This document shows, piece by piece, positions 17,322 to 25,548 of a stretch of DNA of 64,000 nt. Each line of letters starts with the position of its first letter. The first letter of the stretch is position 1. The notes under the pieces were generated by a model, which searched no databases, was not told the DNA's origin, and worked only from the letters and a program-made list of their open reading frames with translations. Both the position numbers and the translations under genes were made by a program. The DNA comes from CAWBRT01 sp963814745 (GTDB taxonomy: Bacteria; Acidobacteriota; Terriglobia; Terriglobales; Acidobacteriaceae), in contig CAWFEA010000006.1 in assembly GCA_963814745.1 (NCBI GenBank), forward strand, positions 124,001-188,000. The letters run 5' to 3'.

Positions 17322-17835
17322 TCAAGAATCAAAAACTGTGCCCTTTTTTGTGCCCCCGCTGGAGGGGAAATCAAGTGGGACCTCGCGCTTTTGCTGGCTG
17401 ATCCCGAGGCGATCGTTGACCTCGGGGCTCAGTTTCGTCGCCGGATGGCCCGAATAGCCGTTAGCGAAAATACCGAGCTGGCCCCTGGCGGCAACCGCCT
17501 TGATCTTATCCTGCGCCGCTTTCATCTCGTTCTTCGAGTTATGCGGCCACGGCGACAGACTCCCGGTCAGTGCTGCCGCCTCGCCCGGGTCGGCCTTGAG
17601 CACCTGCAGAATATCGACCCAGTCGAGCGCACTGAGATAGTAAGAATGCACGATATGGTCGTGAAGCCCGTGGGCAATGAGAATGAGATTGCGGATCAAC
17701 TGAGCGTTCAGTGGGATCTCCATCTTAAGCGCGTCTTCCATGGCACGCACCCTTGCCATAGCGTGTACGGTTGTGCAGACTCGGCAGAAGCGCTGGGTGA
17801 AGAACCAAGCACCGCGCGGGTCGCGCCCAAGTTCG
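17322..17835 (-). pseudogene. Fragment of [NiFe]-hydrogenase large subunit
   Basis: The frame reads LGRDPRGAWFFTQRFCRVCT, TVHAMARVRAMEDALKMEIP, LNAQLIRNLI, LHDHIVHSYYLSALDWVDIL, SLSPWP and GQLGIFANGYSGHPATKL. This is the region around the N-terminal nickel-binding CxxC of the large subunit, here CRVC where the family has CGVC. About 55 N-terminal residues are absent and the family match stops near 17415, so some 400 C-terminal residues, including the second Ni-binding CxxC, are gone. No small subunit or maturation gene is near. It is a relic truncated at both ends, next to the island edge. Confidence 0.85.
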
Positions 17836-17844
17836 TCCCGAACC

Positions 17845-18237
17845 TCACTCCGTACTCCTCGCTCCGTCGCGGAACTGGATAATTTTGCGGCGGTCGCGTT
17901 TCGAGGGTTTGCCCTCCGGCGCCGGAGCGAGTTGCCTCATCGCTTTGCGCTCTGCTGCGACTTTCAGCCGCAATTCACGGCTCGTCTCCGTTTCCCGGTA
18001 GAGCGTTTGCGCGACCGAGGCCGGACCGCGCACTTCACTGAGAAGCAGGACTTCCACTTCAAATTCGCCACCGTCGGTAGTCACTCGCAAGCGGTCGCCA
18101 ACCCGGACCTCGCGGGCAGGCTTGGCCGGTTGCTGGTTGAAACGAACCCTGCCGAGTTCACAGGCCCGCGCCGCCAAGGCGCGCGTCTTGAAGAATCTGG
18201 CAGCCCAGAGCCACTTGTCCATTCGTACGCTGGTCAT
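17845..18237 (-). CDS. hslR: S4-domain RNA-binding heat-shock protein, Hsp15 family
   Basis: 130 residues. The S4 domain at the N-terminus (VRMDKWLWAARFFKTRALAARAC, VRFNQQPAKPAREVRVGD) binds rRNA. The C-terminus is basic (KPSKRDRRKIIQF). In E. coli Hsp15 rescues stalled 50S subunits carrying nascent chains. Length and motif order fit. The stop lies about ten bases before the hydrogenase relic begins on the same strand. Confidence 0.88.
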   Translation of the reverse strand: MTSVRMDKWLWAARFFKTRALAARACELGRVRFNQQPAKPAREVRVGDRLRVTTDGGEFEVEVLLLSEVRGPASVAQTLYRETETSRELRLKVAAERKAMRQLAPAPEGKPSKRDRRKIIQFRDGARSTE

Positions 18238-18302
18238 CTTCCGGCCTCACGATCTGCTTTCCAAAGCCTTATTGCCCACTTATTCCAAGAACAGCCCCGC
18301 CA

Positions 18303-19517
18303 TCAGTCGTCCGCGCCAGACGTGGCAGCCTGAATGCCGATTTCCCTTGGAAGCCTCAACGCGAGGAGGAAGCCGACGAAAGGAAACAGAATCAGGCAGG
18401 CGAACCCCACTTGCATCGACCACAGGTCGGAGACCAAGCCAACCAGCGGAATGAAGACGAAGCCGGCCGATCCCCATGCAAAGCCCATCATAAGAGAGGA
18501 GACTACGCCAGCCCGGCTGGGCGCCAGTTCCTGGGCGAGCACAATATTCACCGGATTGGTGAACAACAGAATCAGCCCTCCAAGAGAAAGTCCCACCATG
18601 GACCACATACCGCGGCCAAAGACGAACAGTGCGAGAAATGGCACGGAGGCAATCATGGAGACCAGAATGACTAAACGCCCGCCGAAACGATCCGCCAGGC
18701 TGCCGCCCGCAAACCCGCCAATGGCGCCACTTAACAGAAAAAGTGAAAGACTCAAGGCGGCTTGTGAAATGGTGAATCGACGCGAGCTGGTGAGATAAAG
18801 AGGCAGAAACTGCTGGAATGTGACTTGAACCACGGACCGGATCATCACCAGCAGGTAAAGAATGATCATGGGCTTCCAAACCGCCTTGAGCGGAGCCCAA
18901 TCGAACTCGCCCCGCGCGCTCTGCCGAGATTCCAACGGGGGCAGCGCGAACAACAGGAAGCACGTCATCAACACACCCGGAACGGCAGCCAGCGCCAGCC
19001 ACCGCAGTCCGAGGCGCTCCAGCAGCGGGGAGAAGCACAGCGGGCCCGCCGCCATTCCCAACGAGCCGCAAGAGACGAATAGCGCCATCGCGGTCTTGCG
19101 ATGGCTGGCGATGGTGGCTATGGCGTTGGCGGCCGCCTGGGGATGAAACGCGGCAACCCCGACGCCGCCGAGCGCCACCATCAGCAGCACACTGTAAAAC
19201 CCGCCGCCCCAGGCGAGCAAAGAAAGAAAAACCGCGGCAATCGCGGGGCCCATCGCGGAAAAAAGCCGCGAACGAAATCGATCGCACAAGTACCCGTACA
19301 ACGGCTGCATCATCGAGCCCGACAAAACGTAAACTCCGGCGATGATTCCGGCTTGGGTAAAACTTAGCTTGAAGAGTTTCTGCAGAACAGGCTGAAGGAT
19401 GCCCAGAGCCGTGGTATACAGATCGACCAGAAAATGCGCGGAGCAGTACAGAACCAGAGAAACCAGCCAGGTCCGGCGAGCTAGTTTCGCCGCCTCAATC
19501 GTGGCGGTGTCGTGCAT
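18303..19517 (-). CDS. MFS transporter, fosmidomycin-resistance (Fsr)-like
   Basis: 404 residues, about 12 membrane helices. The first loop GYLCDRFRSRLF matches the MFS motif between helices 2 and 3, and FHPQAAANAIATIASHRKTA resembles the FHPEGA...R signature of Fsr-type drug exporters. The second half repeats the loop (GGSLADRFGGRLV). It probably exports a small molecule by proton antiport. The substrate is unknown. The gene stands alone between hslR and a TetR gene. Confidence 0.82.
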   Translation of the reverse strand: MHDTATIEAAKLARRTWLVSLVLYCSAHFLVDLYTTALGILQPVLQKLFKLSFTQAGIIAGVYVLSGSMMQPLYGYLCDRFRSRLFSAMGPAIAAVFLSLLAWGGGFYSVLLMVALGGVGVAAFHPQAAANAIATIASHRKTAMALFVSCGSLGMAAGPLCFSPLLERLGLRWLALAAVPGVLMTCFLLFALPPLESRQSARGEFDWAPLKAVWKPMIILYLLVMIRSVVQVTFQQFLPLYLTSSRRFTISQAALSLSLFLLSGAIGGFAGGSLADRFGGRLVILVSMIASVPFLALFVFGRGMWSMVGLSLGGLILLFTNPVNIVLAQELAPSRAGVVSSLMMGFAWGSAGFVFIPLVGLVSDLWSMQVGFACLILFPFVGFLLALRLPREIGIQAATSGADD

Positions 19518-19717
19518 AGGTCAAAGTGCCTTTCCCAGTCGGCGCGCGGACAACTTCCGGCTCGTCACATGGCTGGCAAGGGTACCTATCATAAGGCCGG
19601 CTGGGCCAATCATGGTAGTTGAATCTTGCGAAAGACGTTTCCGGCTAATGTCCTGATTGGCGGTTCAGCCCGCGGCAGAGAACACCACAATCGGCGGCTT
19701 GGCGGGTAGAATGCGAC

Positions 19718-20401
19718 TCACCTGGCCGGCCTTCCGGCTTTCCCGCCGCGTCCGTATTTCTTCTTCGGTGGGGACGGTTGAGGTTGCTTCGATGCGGACA
19801 AAGCACCGTCGATGCCGTGTTGCAAACAGCTCATGGCGAAACCGGCGAAGTGAAGCACAGCTTGCCTGGAGCTGAAAGGAAGCCTTTCGGCAATCGCCAG
19901 TTTCGCGATCCCATGGACCAACGACCAAGCGGCAAGAGCGACCGGCAAATGGTTCCCGGCCGGCAATAAGCCTTCAGCCTGGCAGTTCGCTACCGCATCT
20001 CCTAAAGTCTCAAAAGCGCGTTGCGCGGCTGTCGCCGTTTCCGGGTAGCTCGCTAAGTCCAGTGGCGCCTCGAACATGACGGCAAAGTGCTGGGGCCATT
20101 TCAGGGCGCACTCTATGTACGCAAAACCTGAATTGCGAAACTTCTCGAGCGGGTCTTCGCTGTGAACCATGGCCTCGCGCATAGCCCGGGCGAGCCGGTC
20201 GAACCCCTCTGCCGCCAGCGCCGCAAGCAATTCCTCCTTGCTGCGAAAGTGGCGATAGGGCGCGTTGTGCGACACTCCGGCACGACGGGCGACCTCCCGC
20301 AGGGTAAAAGCCGCCAGTCCAACTTCGGCGATCAGCTTGAGCGAGGCATCGAGCAGCACCGGCCTGAGATTTCCGTGGTGATAGCTGGGGCGAGGAGGCA
20401 T
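19718..20401 (-). CDS. TetR-family regulator with WHG C-terminal domain
   Basis: 227 residues. The N-terminal helix-turn-helix is AFTLREVARRAGVSHNAPYRHFRSKEELLAAL. The C-terminal ligand domain contains AAWSLVHGIAKLAIAE, the WHG-type signature. It is divergent from the FAD oxidoreductase gene over a 103-base gap full of palindromes, so it very likely represses itself and that gene. Confidence 0.9.
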   Translation of the reverse strand: MPPRPSYHHGNLRPVLLDASLKLIAEVGLAAFTLREVARRAGVSHNAPYRHFRSKEELLAALAAEGFDRLARAMREAMVHSEDPLEKFRNSGFAYIECALKWPQHFAVMFEAPLDLASYPETATAAQRAFETLGDAVANCQAEGLLPAGNHLPVALAAWSLVHGIAKLAIAERLPFSSRQAVLHFAGFAMSCLQHGIDGALSASKQPQPSPPKKKYGRGGKAGRPAR

Positions 20402-20420
20402 ATTTATTTTTTATCAGAAA

Positions 20421-20490
20421 CATGTTGACACGCGCAACATCGATACGATTTAATGTTGTAATGTTGTCAGTGTCCACATTTTAATGTGGA
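20421..20490. promoter_or_regulatory. Divergent promoter with overlapping palindromic operators
   Basis: Palindromes TGTTG...CAACA (20423-20439), CAACAT...ATGTTG (20435-20458) and CCACATTTTAATGTGG (20474-20489) crowd the gap between the TetR gene and the oxidoreductase. The TGTTGACA at 20423 could also serve as a -35 box. They are candidate TetR operators. Confidence 0.6.
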
Positions 20491-20504
20491 ACGGGAGCCG
20501 GCTT

Positions 20505-22134
20505 ATGGCAAATCGCAATGTCGGAGTTTCCTACAAACAGCATTCGCTGGAAGACCGCTGGGACGCCATCGTAATCGGGTCCGGCATCGGCGGCCTGGCA
20601 GCCGCCGCCCTGCTGGCGAGGCATGGCGAGAAAAAAGTGCTCGTCCTCGAACGCCACTATGTCGCCGGCGGATTCACCCAAGTCTTCCACCGTCCGGATT
20701 ATGAGTGGGACGTGGGAGTTCACTACGTCGGCAAGGTGCACGACCCGGCCAGCCAGGAAAGAAAGATGTTCGACCACATCACCGAAGGACGCCTCGCCTG
20801 GAACCCCATGCCCGAAGTGTACGATCGCGTCGTGATTGCAGACCGGACGTATGAATTTGTCAGTGGACTCGCGCGCTTCCGCGAACGGCTGAAGGATTAT
20901 TTCCCCGGCGAAGCACGGGCCATAGACAACTACCTGGCCCTGGTGCAGACGACCGCCCAGGCGGCCCGAGGCTATTTTGCCGAGAAAGCCCTGCCCGCCC
21001 CGGTCGCGGCGCTTATTGGCCCGCTGCTGCGCCGGAAATTCATGGGTTTTGCCCGCCGCACGACCGCGGAGGTGCTCCGCGAACTCACCGGCAATGAAGA
21101 ACTGATTGCCGTGTTGACAGCTCAATGGGGCGATTACGGTCTGCCTCCGGCGCAAAGCAGCTTTGGCATTCACGCCATCGTCGCCAATCATTATTTTGAC
21201 GGCGCGAGTTATCCGATCGGCGGCGCCGGCCAGATCGCGGCTTCCATTGCTCCCGGGATCGAGCGGAACGGAGGCAAGATTGTGGTTGGAGCCGAAGTCG
21301 CCGGGATTCTGCTCGACCGGAGCAACCGGGCGACAGGGGTACGAATGGCGGATGGGCGCGAGTTTCTTGCGCCGGCCGTTATCAGCGACACTGGCGCCAG
21401 AAATACATTTGTTCGGCTGTTGCCGCCGGAAGCACGGGCCAAGCTCAGCTTTCGCAAGCAGCTCGAAGACCTTCCCGCGTCCGCGGCCCACCTGTGTCTT
21501 TATGCTGGACTGAAGCAAAACGCTGGCGAGAGCTTTGGAGAAAGCAATCTGTGGGTTCACCATAGCCCGGATCACGATGGCGACGCAGCGAGGTTTTTCG
21601 CCGACCCCGGCCAGCCCTTTCCTTTCGTGTTCATTTCGTTTCCTTCGGCAAAGGATCCGACTTTCGCCCGGCGTTATCCTCTGCGGTCCACCATCGAGGT
21701 CGTCGCGCCGGCGCCTTATGCGCCTTTCGAGCGCTGGGAGCAAACCAAATGGAGGCATCGCGGTCCGGAGTACGAGGAGCTGAAAGAGCAGCTCAAAGCG
21801 CGCCTGCTGGCGGAGCTGGAGCAGGCGGTGCCCGCGGTGAAAGGAAAGGTGGACTACGCGGAGGCTCTCCAGCCCGCTCTCCACCCGCCACTTCATGAAT
21901 TATGAACTAGGCGAAGCCTATGGCATTGCCGCGACCCCGGCCCGGTTCAACGCGCGCTTTCTCCGTGCCGCAACTCCGCTGGCGAATCTCTACCTGACGG
22001 GGCAGGAAGTGGGCTCGTTGGGCGTGACTGGAGCCCTGTTCGGCGGGGCGATTACGGCGTCCGCACTCTTACGGCGCAATCTCCTGGGCCAAATCGAACC
22101 TCTGGAGAAAAGAGGCAAGGAAGCGGCGGCGTGA
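20505..22134 (+). CDS. FAD-dependent oxidoreductase, phytoene desaturase / carotenoid isomerase type (one frameshift)
   Basis: The ATG at 20505 has GGGAG eight bases upstream. The dinucleotide fold is DAIVIGSGIGGLAAAALLAR...VLVLERHYVAGG, followed by DVGVHYVG, GGAGQIAASIAPGIERNGGKIVVG and, at the C-terminus, LYLTGQEVGSLGVTGALFGG. This is the layout of CrtI/CrtN- and retinol-saturase-like enzymes that reduce, desaturate or isomerise polyenes. Near 21862 an extra G shifts the frame. Family sequence (LSSPLSTRHFMNYELGEAYG) resumes in the other frame through 22134, giving about 540 residues. A single-base indel error is likely. TetR control is inferred from the divergent neighbour. Confidence 0.85.
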
Positions 22135-22419
22135 AAGTTCGTCCTGCAGGCCAATTCTGGTATCAGATACACTAGAAATAGCCAATTCCGCGTTCAAACA
22201 GAGTGTCATCCCCGGCGTAGCGAATGATCTGCTGCTGTTCTAGCGTGTGGCTCGTTTTTCGGAGTTACTTAGCGAATACTTGTTTGGGCTCTTTTCATCT
22301 AGATTTAATCGTGCATTTATTCTTGCGCGCGAACGACACTGGCATGATCGTGCTGGTGGTGGCAGCAGCTTAGCGGATCAAGTTGTGCTCCGCATCTTTT
22401 TTGTGGAAGTGAGATAGTC

Positions 22420-22968
22420 ATGGCGGGTGCCTCATCTACCGACGGCAGAGCGATATTCGGCGCCAAAGCGGACGCCGTCATCCAGTGGTGGAACTGGAAG
22501 GCTGCGATGCTCAGCGTCGCTTTTCGCGCGCCGATCTTTATAGCCACTACCTATGCTTACGGCTGGCGCAGCGTGAGCCTGGCCGTGCTGGTTGAAGCGG
22601 CTTACCGGGCGGGCACCTCGGGAATGTTCGCCGGCTTTGTCCAGGTTATCCGCCATCGGCGTCCAGCCTGGCTGGCGGCCCTGCTGATCGTAGTCGCCGT
22701 ACCTGGCGTTGAGGTCGGGTTGGACTACCTGCTTCACCTCGGCTTTGGAACGCCGAACCTTACCAAGGGCATTCTGCTGTCACTGGCAGTTTCCGTAATT
22801 TCTTCTCTGTTTACCTGGTACACCATGTGGCACGGCACACTCCTGGTTGGAGAAGAACGCACCAACTTTGCATCCGACCTTGGCAAAATGCCCGGCCTGG
22901 TGCTTGGGTTCGTGCTCAGCCATTCTTGTGGACGCGGCAATGCACCTACCGCGTATTCGGCCGGCTGA
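22420..22968 (+). CDS. Integral membrane protein of unknown function
   Basis: 182 residues with several hydrophobic stretches (LSVAFRAPIFIATTYAY, WLAALLIVVAVPGVEVGLDYL, GILLSLAVSVISSLFTWYT, MPGLVLGFVL), giving four or so membrane spans. I recognise no family. The last ten residues (SCGRGNAPTAYSAG) are unlike the rest and may follow a small frameshift. It stands alone, with about 290 bases of gene-free sequence before it that include a degenerate GTGTCATCC repeat. Confidence 0.55.
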   Translation: MAGASSTDGRAIFGAKADAVIQWWNWKAAMLSVAFRAPIFIATTYAYGWRSVSLAVLVEAAYRAGTSGMFAGFVQVIRHRRPAWLAALLIVVAVPGVEVGLDYLLHLGFGTPNLTKGILLSLAVSVISSLFTWYTMWHGTLLVGEERTNFASDLGKMPGLVLGFVLSHSCGRGNAPTAYSAG

Positions 22969-23036
22969 GTTCCAGCCAGATTGACTGACAAAATTTGTTT
23001 TCCAAGAGGCGACTCAGCTTCGCGGCCGTACGCTGC

Positions 23037-24140
23037 TCACTCGTAGGCAATGGCGTCGATCGGGTCTTTCTGCGCCGCTCTGAAGGCTGGATACACAGCC
23101 CCAAGCAGCGCGCCCAGCACCGAAATCACGGTTGCGTATCCTATCCACGCCGGCTGAATCTGAATCGGCAACGTGGGGAACCTCCAGCGTATGGCGGCCT
23201 TTAAGAGATAGCTGGCAGCAACCCCCACAGCCGTGCCGGTGAACGACAGCAGAAGGGTCTCGCGCAGAACGAGGTTCACGATATAGACCTTGGAAGCGCC
23301 TAGCGACTTGAGGATGCCGATCTCCCGCGTTCGCTCCAGCACCGCCGTGTACATGGATTGGAACAGTACGATGAATCCAATAATCACGGATATCCCGATC
23401 ACCACCGCGATGAAAGTGGAGAGACCCGGTACATTCCCCGGGGTCATCATCGACAGGTACTCGCGCATCAAGCGCACGGTGTAATTCTCCATGCCGGGAA
23501 TCGCCAGAATCTCTTTTACCACGTGATCGGCCTCTTCCGGACGGTCTGCTTTCACATAGAAGACCGAAACCTTCCCCTCTGCCCCTATCAACTCCTGCAT
23601 GGTTGCAAGCGGAAGAAACTTGCGCGCTCCCTTGCCGTGCTCGACAATGCCGCAGATGCGAAACATGTGATTCATGATGTCGATTTCAGAGCCCAGGTGC
23701 TGGCCTTTGCCGTAGGCATACACGTCATCCACAATGACGTCGTTCGGTCCCTGGAACGGCCCACCCTCCAGGAAATGAAAGCCGCCGATCAATTCAGAGT
23801 AGCTGTGGTAGTCGATTCCGTAGACCACCTCCACGGCGCCGCTTGTCGCGAGTTGCAAGATTACCGGCGCTACCACCGCCACCTCCGGTACTCGGCGTAG
23901 CACGTCGGCCACTCTTACCGAGACGGGCGCGCCCGTGATGCCGACGAAAAATGACGAGCCCGGAGGCTGAACCAGCAGGTCCGCTCCGATTCCCTGTTGC
24001 CGTGTCCTGCCGTCATTCAACATTCCCAGTGAGAGCCCCACAATGAGCAGGATGAGCACAACTTCCACGGCCACCGCGGTCACGCTAAGCAGTGTGCGCA
24101 CAGGCCGATAAGCCAGGTTGGCAACGACAATTCGGTTCAT
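23037..24140 (-). CDS. FtsX/MacB-type ABC transporter permease
   Basis: 367 residues: an N-terminal helix (RTLLSVTAVAVEVVLILLIVG), a large periplasmic MacB-like domain (residues about 50-235), then three helices with the FtsX signature (YTAVLERTREIGILKSLGAS...YIVNLVLRETLLL) and the C-terminal AFRAAQKDPIDAIAYE. Such permeases move lipoproteins, peptides or drugs or act as signal transducers with an ATPase. No ATPase or fusion-protein gene lies on either side, so it is an orphan in this window. Confidence 0.88.
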   Translation of the reverse strand: MNRIVVANLAYRPVRTLLSVTAVAVEVVLILLIVGLSLGMLNDGRTRQQGIGADLLVQPPGSSFFVGITGAPVSVRVADVLRRVPEVAVVAPVILQLATSGAVEVVYGIDYHSYSELIGGFHFLEGGPFQGPNDVIVDDVYAYGKGQHLGSEIDIMNHMFRICGIVEHGKGARKFLPLATMQELIGAEGKVSVFYVKADRPEEADHVVKEILAIPGMENYTVRLMREYLSMMTPGNVPGLSTFIAVVIGISVIIGFIVLFQSMYTAVLERTREIGILKSLGASKVYIVNLVLRETLLLSFTGTAVGVAASYLLKAAIRWRFPTLPIQIQPAWIGYATVISVLGALLGAVYPAFRAAQKDPIDAIAYE

Positions 24141-24374
24141 TGTGGCTAATCTAACGCCGGCATATTACCAGCGCGTAAAAAAGTGGATTTCTGCAAGTAC
24201 CGGAGCTTAGGCTGCCGAAATTCGGCGAACCATGCCGTGTATCTATTATTCATCAAACCTTTACTTCTTTCCTGAGTCTTTCTGCCGCACACTAGCAAAG
24301 GAGCGCAGCTTCAAGAACGTCGCCAGCAGCTCGACTTCAGAACCATGGAACCGGCAGCCCGGAGATAGCGCCAG

Positions 24375-25040
24375 ATGAGTCGGCTACACATATTTCTCAT
24401 CGCTTACCAGACGTTTTTGAGCCATCTTTTCGCTCCCTTGTTCGGCCCGTGGGCGATTCTGCTGGTGGGGATCATTGACTCGTCGGTTTTTGGCATGCCC
24501 CTGGACGCCGTGGTTGCATACTATGTGTATCATGATCCGCGGCGTGCGTTCCTGTATGTCCTGATGGTTTCGATCGGGTCCACCTGTGGGGCAACCGTTC
24601 CTTACCTGCTGGGACGCACCGGCGGCGAAAAATTCTTTTTGCGGCGCTTTGGCGAAAACCGCTTCCGCCACATTCGTGCGCTCACGGAAAAGTTTGGCGC
24701 GCTGGCGCTCTTCATTCCCGCGATTCTGCCGCCGCCAACCCCCTTTAAATTATTTGAGTTTTGCGCCGGAGCGGCTGGACTGAGATATCGCTGCTTCGGG
24801 GCGGCTGTGTTTGCCGGCCGCATCGTCCGCTTCTCGATTCTCTCCTTCTTGGTTTGCCGCATAGGACCGCAGGTGGTTGGCTTGGCTCCCATTTTTATAC
24901 GGTCCCACTGGCGAGCCGTTCTGCTAATGGCGGCGGCCGCCGTGGGTGGCTGGCTGGTTCTGAGGTATTGGGTTCGTTGGCGGAAAGTGGCCGCAAACGC
25001 GTGGGCTTCGTGGCGAACGGTGCGGGAACTTTCTTCCTGA
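24375..25040 (+). CDS. VTT-domain membrane protein (DedA/YqaA-like)
   Basis: 221 residues with about five membrane segments. Signature elements are GIIDSSVFGMPLDAVVAYYV, GATVPYLLGRTGGEKFFLRRF, and the re-entrant loop AILPPPTPFKLFEFCAGAAGL. VTT/DedA proteins flip lipids such as undecaprenyl phosphate or phosphatidylethanolamine. GGAGAT about 15 bases upstream is a loose ribosome-binding site. It is a single gene, convergent with the glycan block. Confidence 0.82.
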   Translation: MSRLHIFLIAYQTFLSHLFAPLFGPWAILLVGIIDSSVFGMPLDAVVAYYVYHDPRRAFLYVLMVSIGSTCGATVPYLLGRTGGEKFFLRRFGENRFRHIRALTEKFGALALFIPAILPPPTPFKLFEFCAGAAGLRYRCFGAAVFAGRIVRFSILSFLVCRIGPQVVGLAPIFIRSHWRAVLLMAAAAVGGWLVLRYWVRWRKVAANAWASWRTVRELSS

Positions 25041-25233
25041 ATGTTCGGCGCACAGTCCCACTCTGAAATACCTATCAGCAGTTACAGCGAACAGCTTGGT
25101 GTAGTGTCCCGGAAATTCGCGAATAGAAATTCGCTAATGAAGGAAGCACTATGCATTCGTGCCATCAGCTTGCGGACGCTACCCTGCTTGCGGCTTGACC
25201 ATGTGTCGCGATTGCGATCACCAAGACCGGTTC

Positions 25234-25548
25234 TTACCCTTGAGCGGGCGAGGCCGCGCGTGACCGGCCCGTCGTGACCTCCGACGATAGCGACAACGCT
25301 CGTGTAAACTGCTGCCTGCGCCTTTCGGAGAGAACTATGCCCCATTGCAGGCTGGCGCCTGCCGCCATTTCATAGAGGCTCTCCACCGTTTCCGCTTCTA
25401 TTTCCAGCGCGCTCAACACAGGCACGAGTTGATGGATGCCCAGCGTTGCCTTCTGCCGCCGCCCTTCGCTTCCATCCTGTGACATCATGGTCACGTAATA
25501 CAGCTCCAAAACGGGCTCGCGTGAAATCGAGATATTCGCATTCAGCAT
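25234..25548 (-). CDS. Small protein of unknown function at end of GT operon
   Basis: 104 residues, MLNANISISREPVLELYYVT..., a beta-rich start, then helices (HQLVPVLSALEIEAETVES), and an Arg/Ser-rich tail. Its start overlaps the stop of the glycosyltransferase gene by seven bases, so it is probably co-translated as the last gene of a three-gene operon. I do not recognise it. Confidence 0.55.
   Translation of the reverse strand: MLNANISISREPVLELYYVTMMSQDGSEGRRQKATLGIHQLVPVLSALEIEAETVESLYEMAAGASLQWGIVLSERRRQQFTRALSLSSEVTTGRSRAASPAQG

Larger units (their letters stand above)
10545..17415. mobile_element. Integrative island inserted at tRNA-Glu, carrying toxin-antitoxin genes
   Basis: The left edge is the tRNA 3' end. 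Contents in order: tyrosine integrase, zinc-finger protein, IS21-like end remnant, truncated serine resolvase, repeat array, unknown gene plus XRE-ImmA/IrrE gene, darT, darG, and a small broken gene. The right edge is set at about 17415, where a [NiFe]-hydrogenase fragment loses its family sequence. I could not find a second copy of the tRNA 3' end (attR) by eye, so the right edge is provisional and several insertions may be nested. Confidence 0.65.

Noticed and set aside
16947..17900. Search for a second copy of the tRNA-Glu 3' end as attR
   Set aside because: I looked for GGTTCAAATCCCGCC-like sequence at the right end of the island and did not see one, so no attachment site is claimed there.
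20481..21896. Long minus-strand open frame of about 470 codons
   Set aside because: It lies wholly antisense to the FAD oxidoreductase, whose motifs are clear. Its His/Gly/Arg-rich composition is typical of a high-GC shadow.
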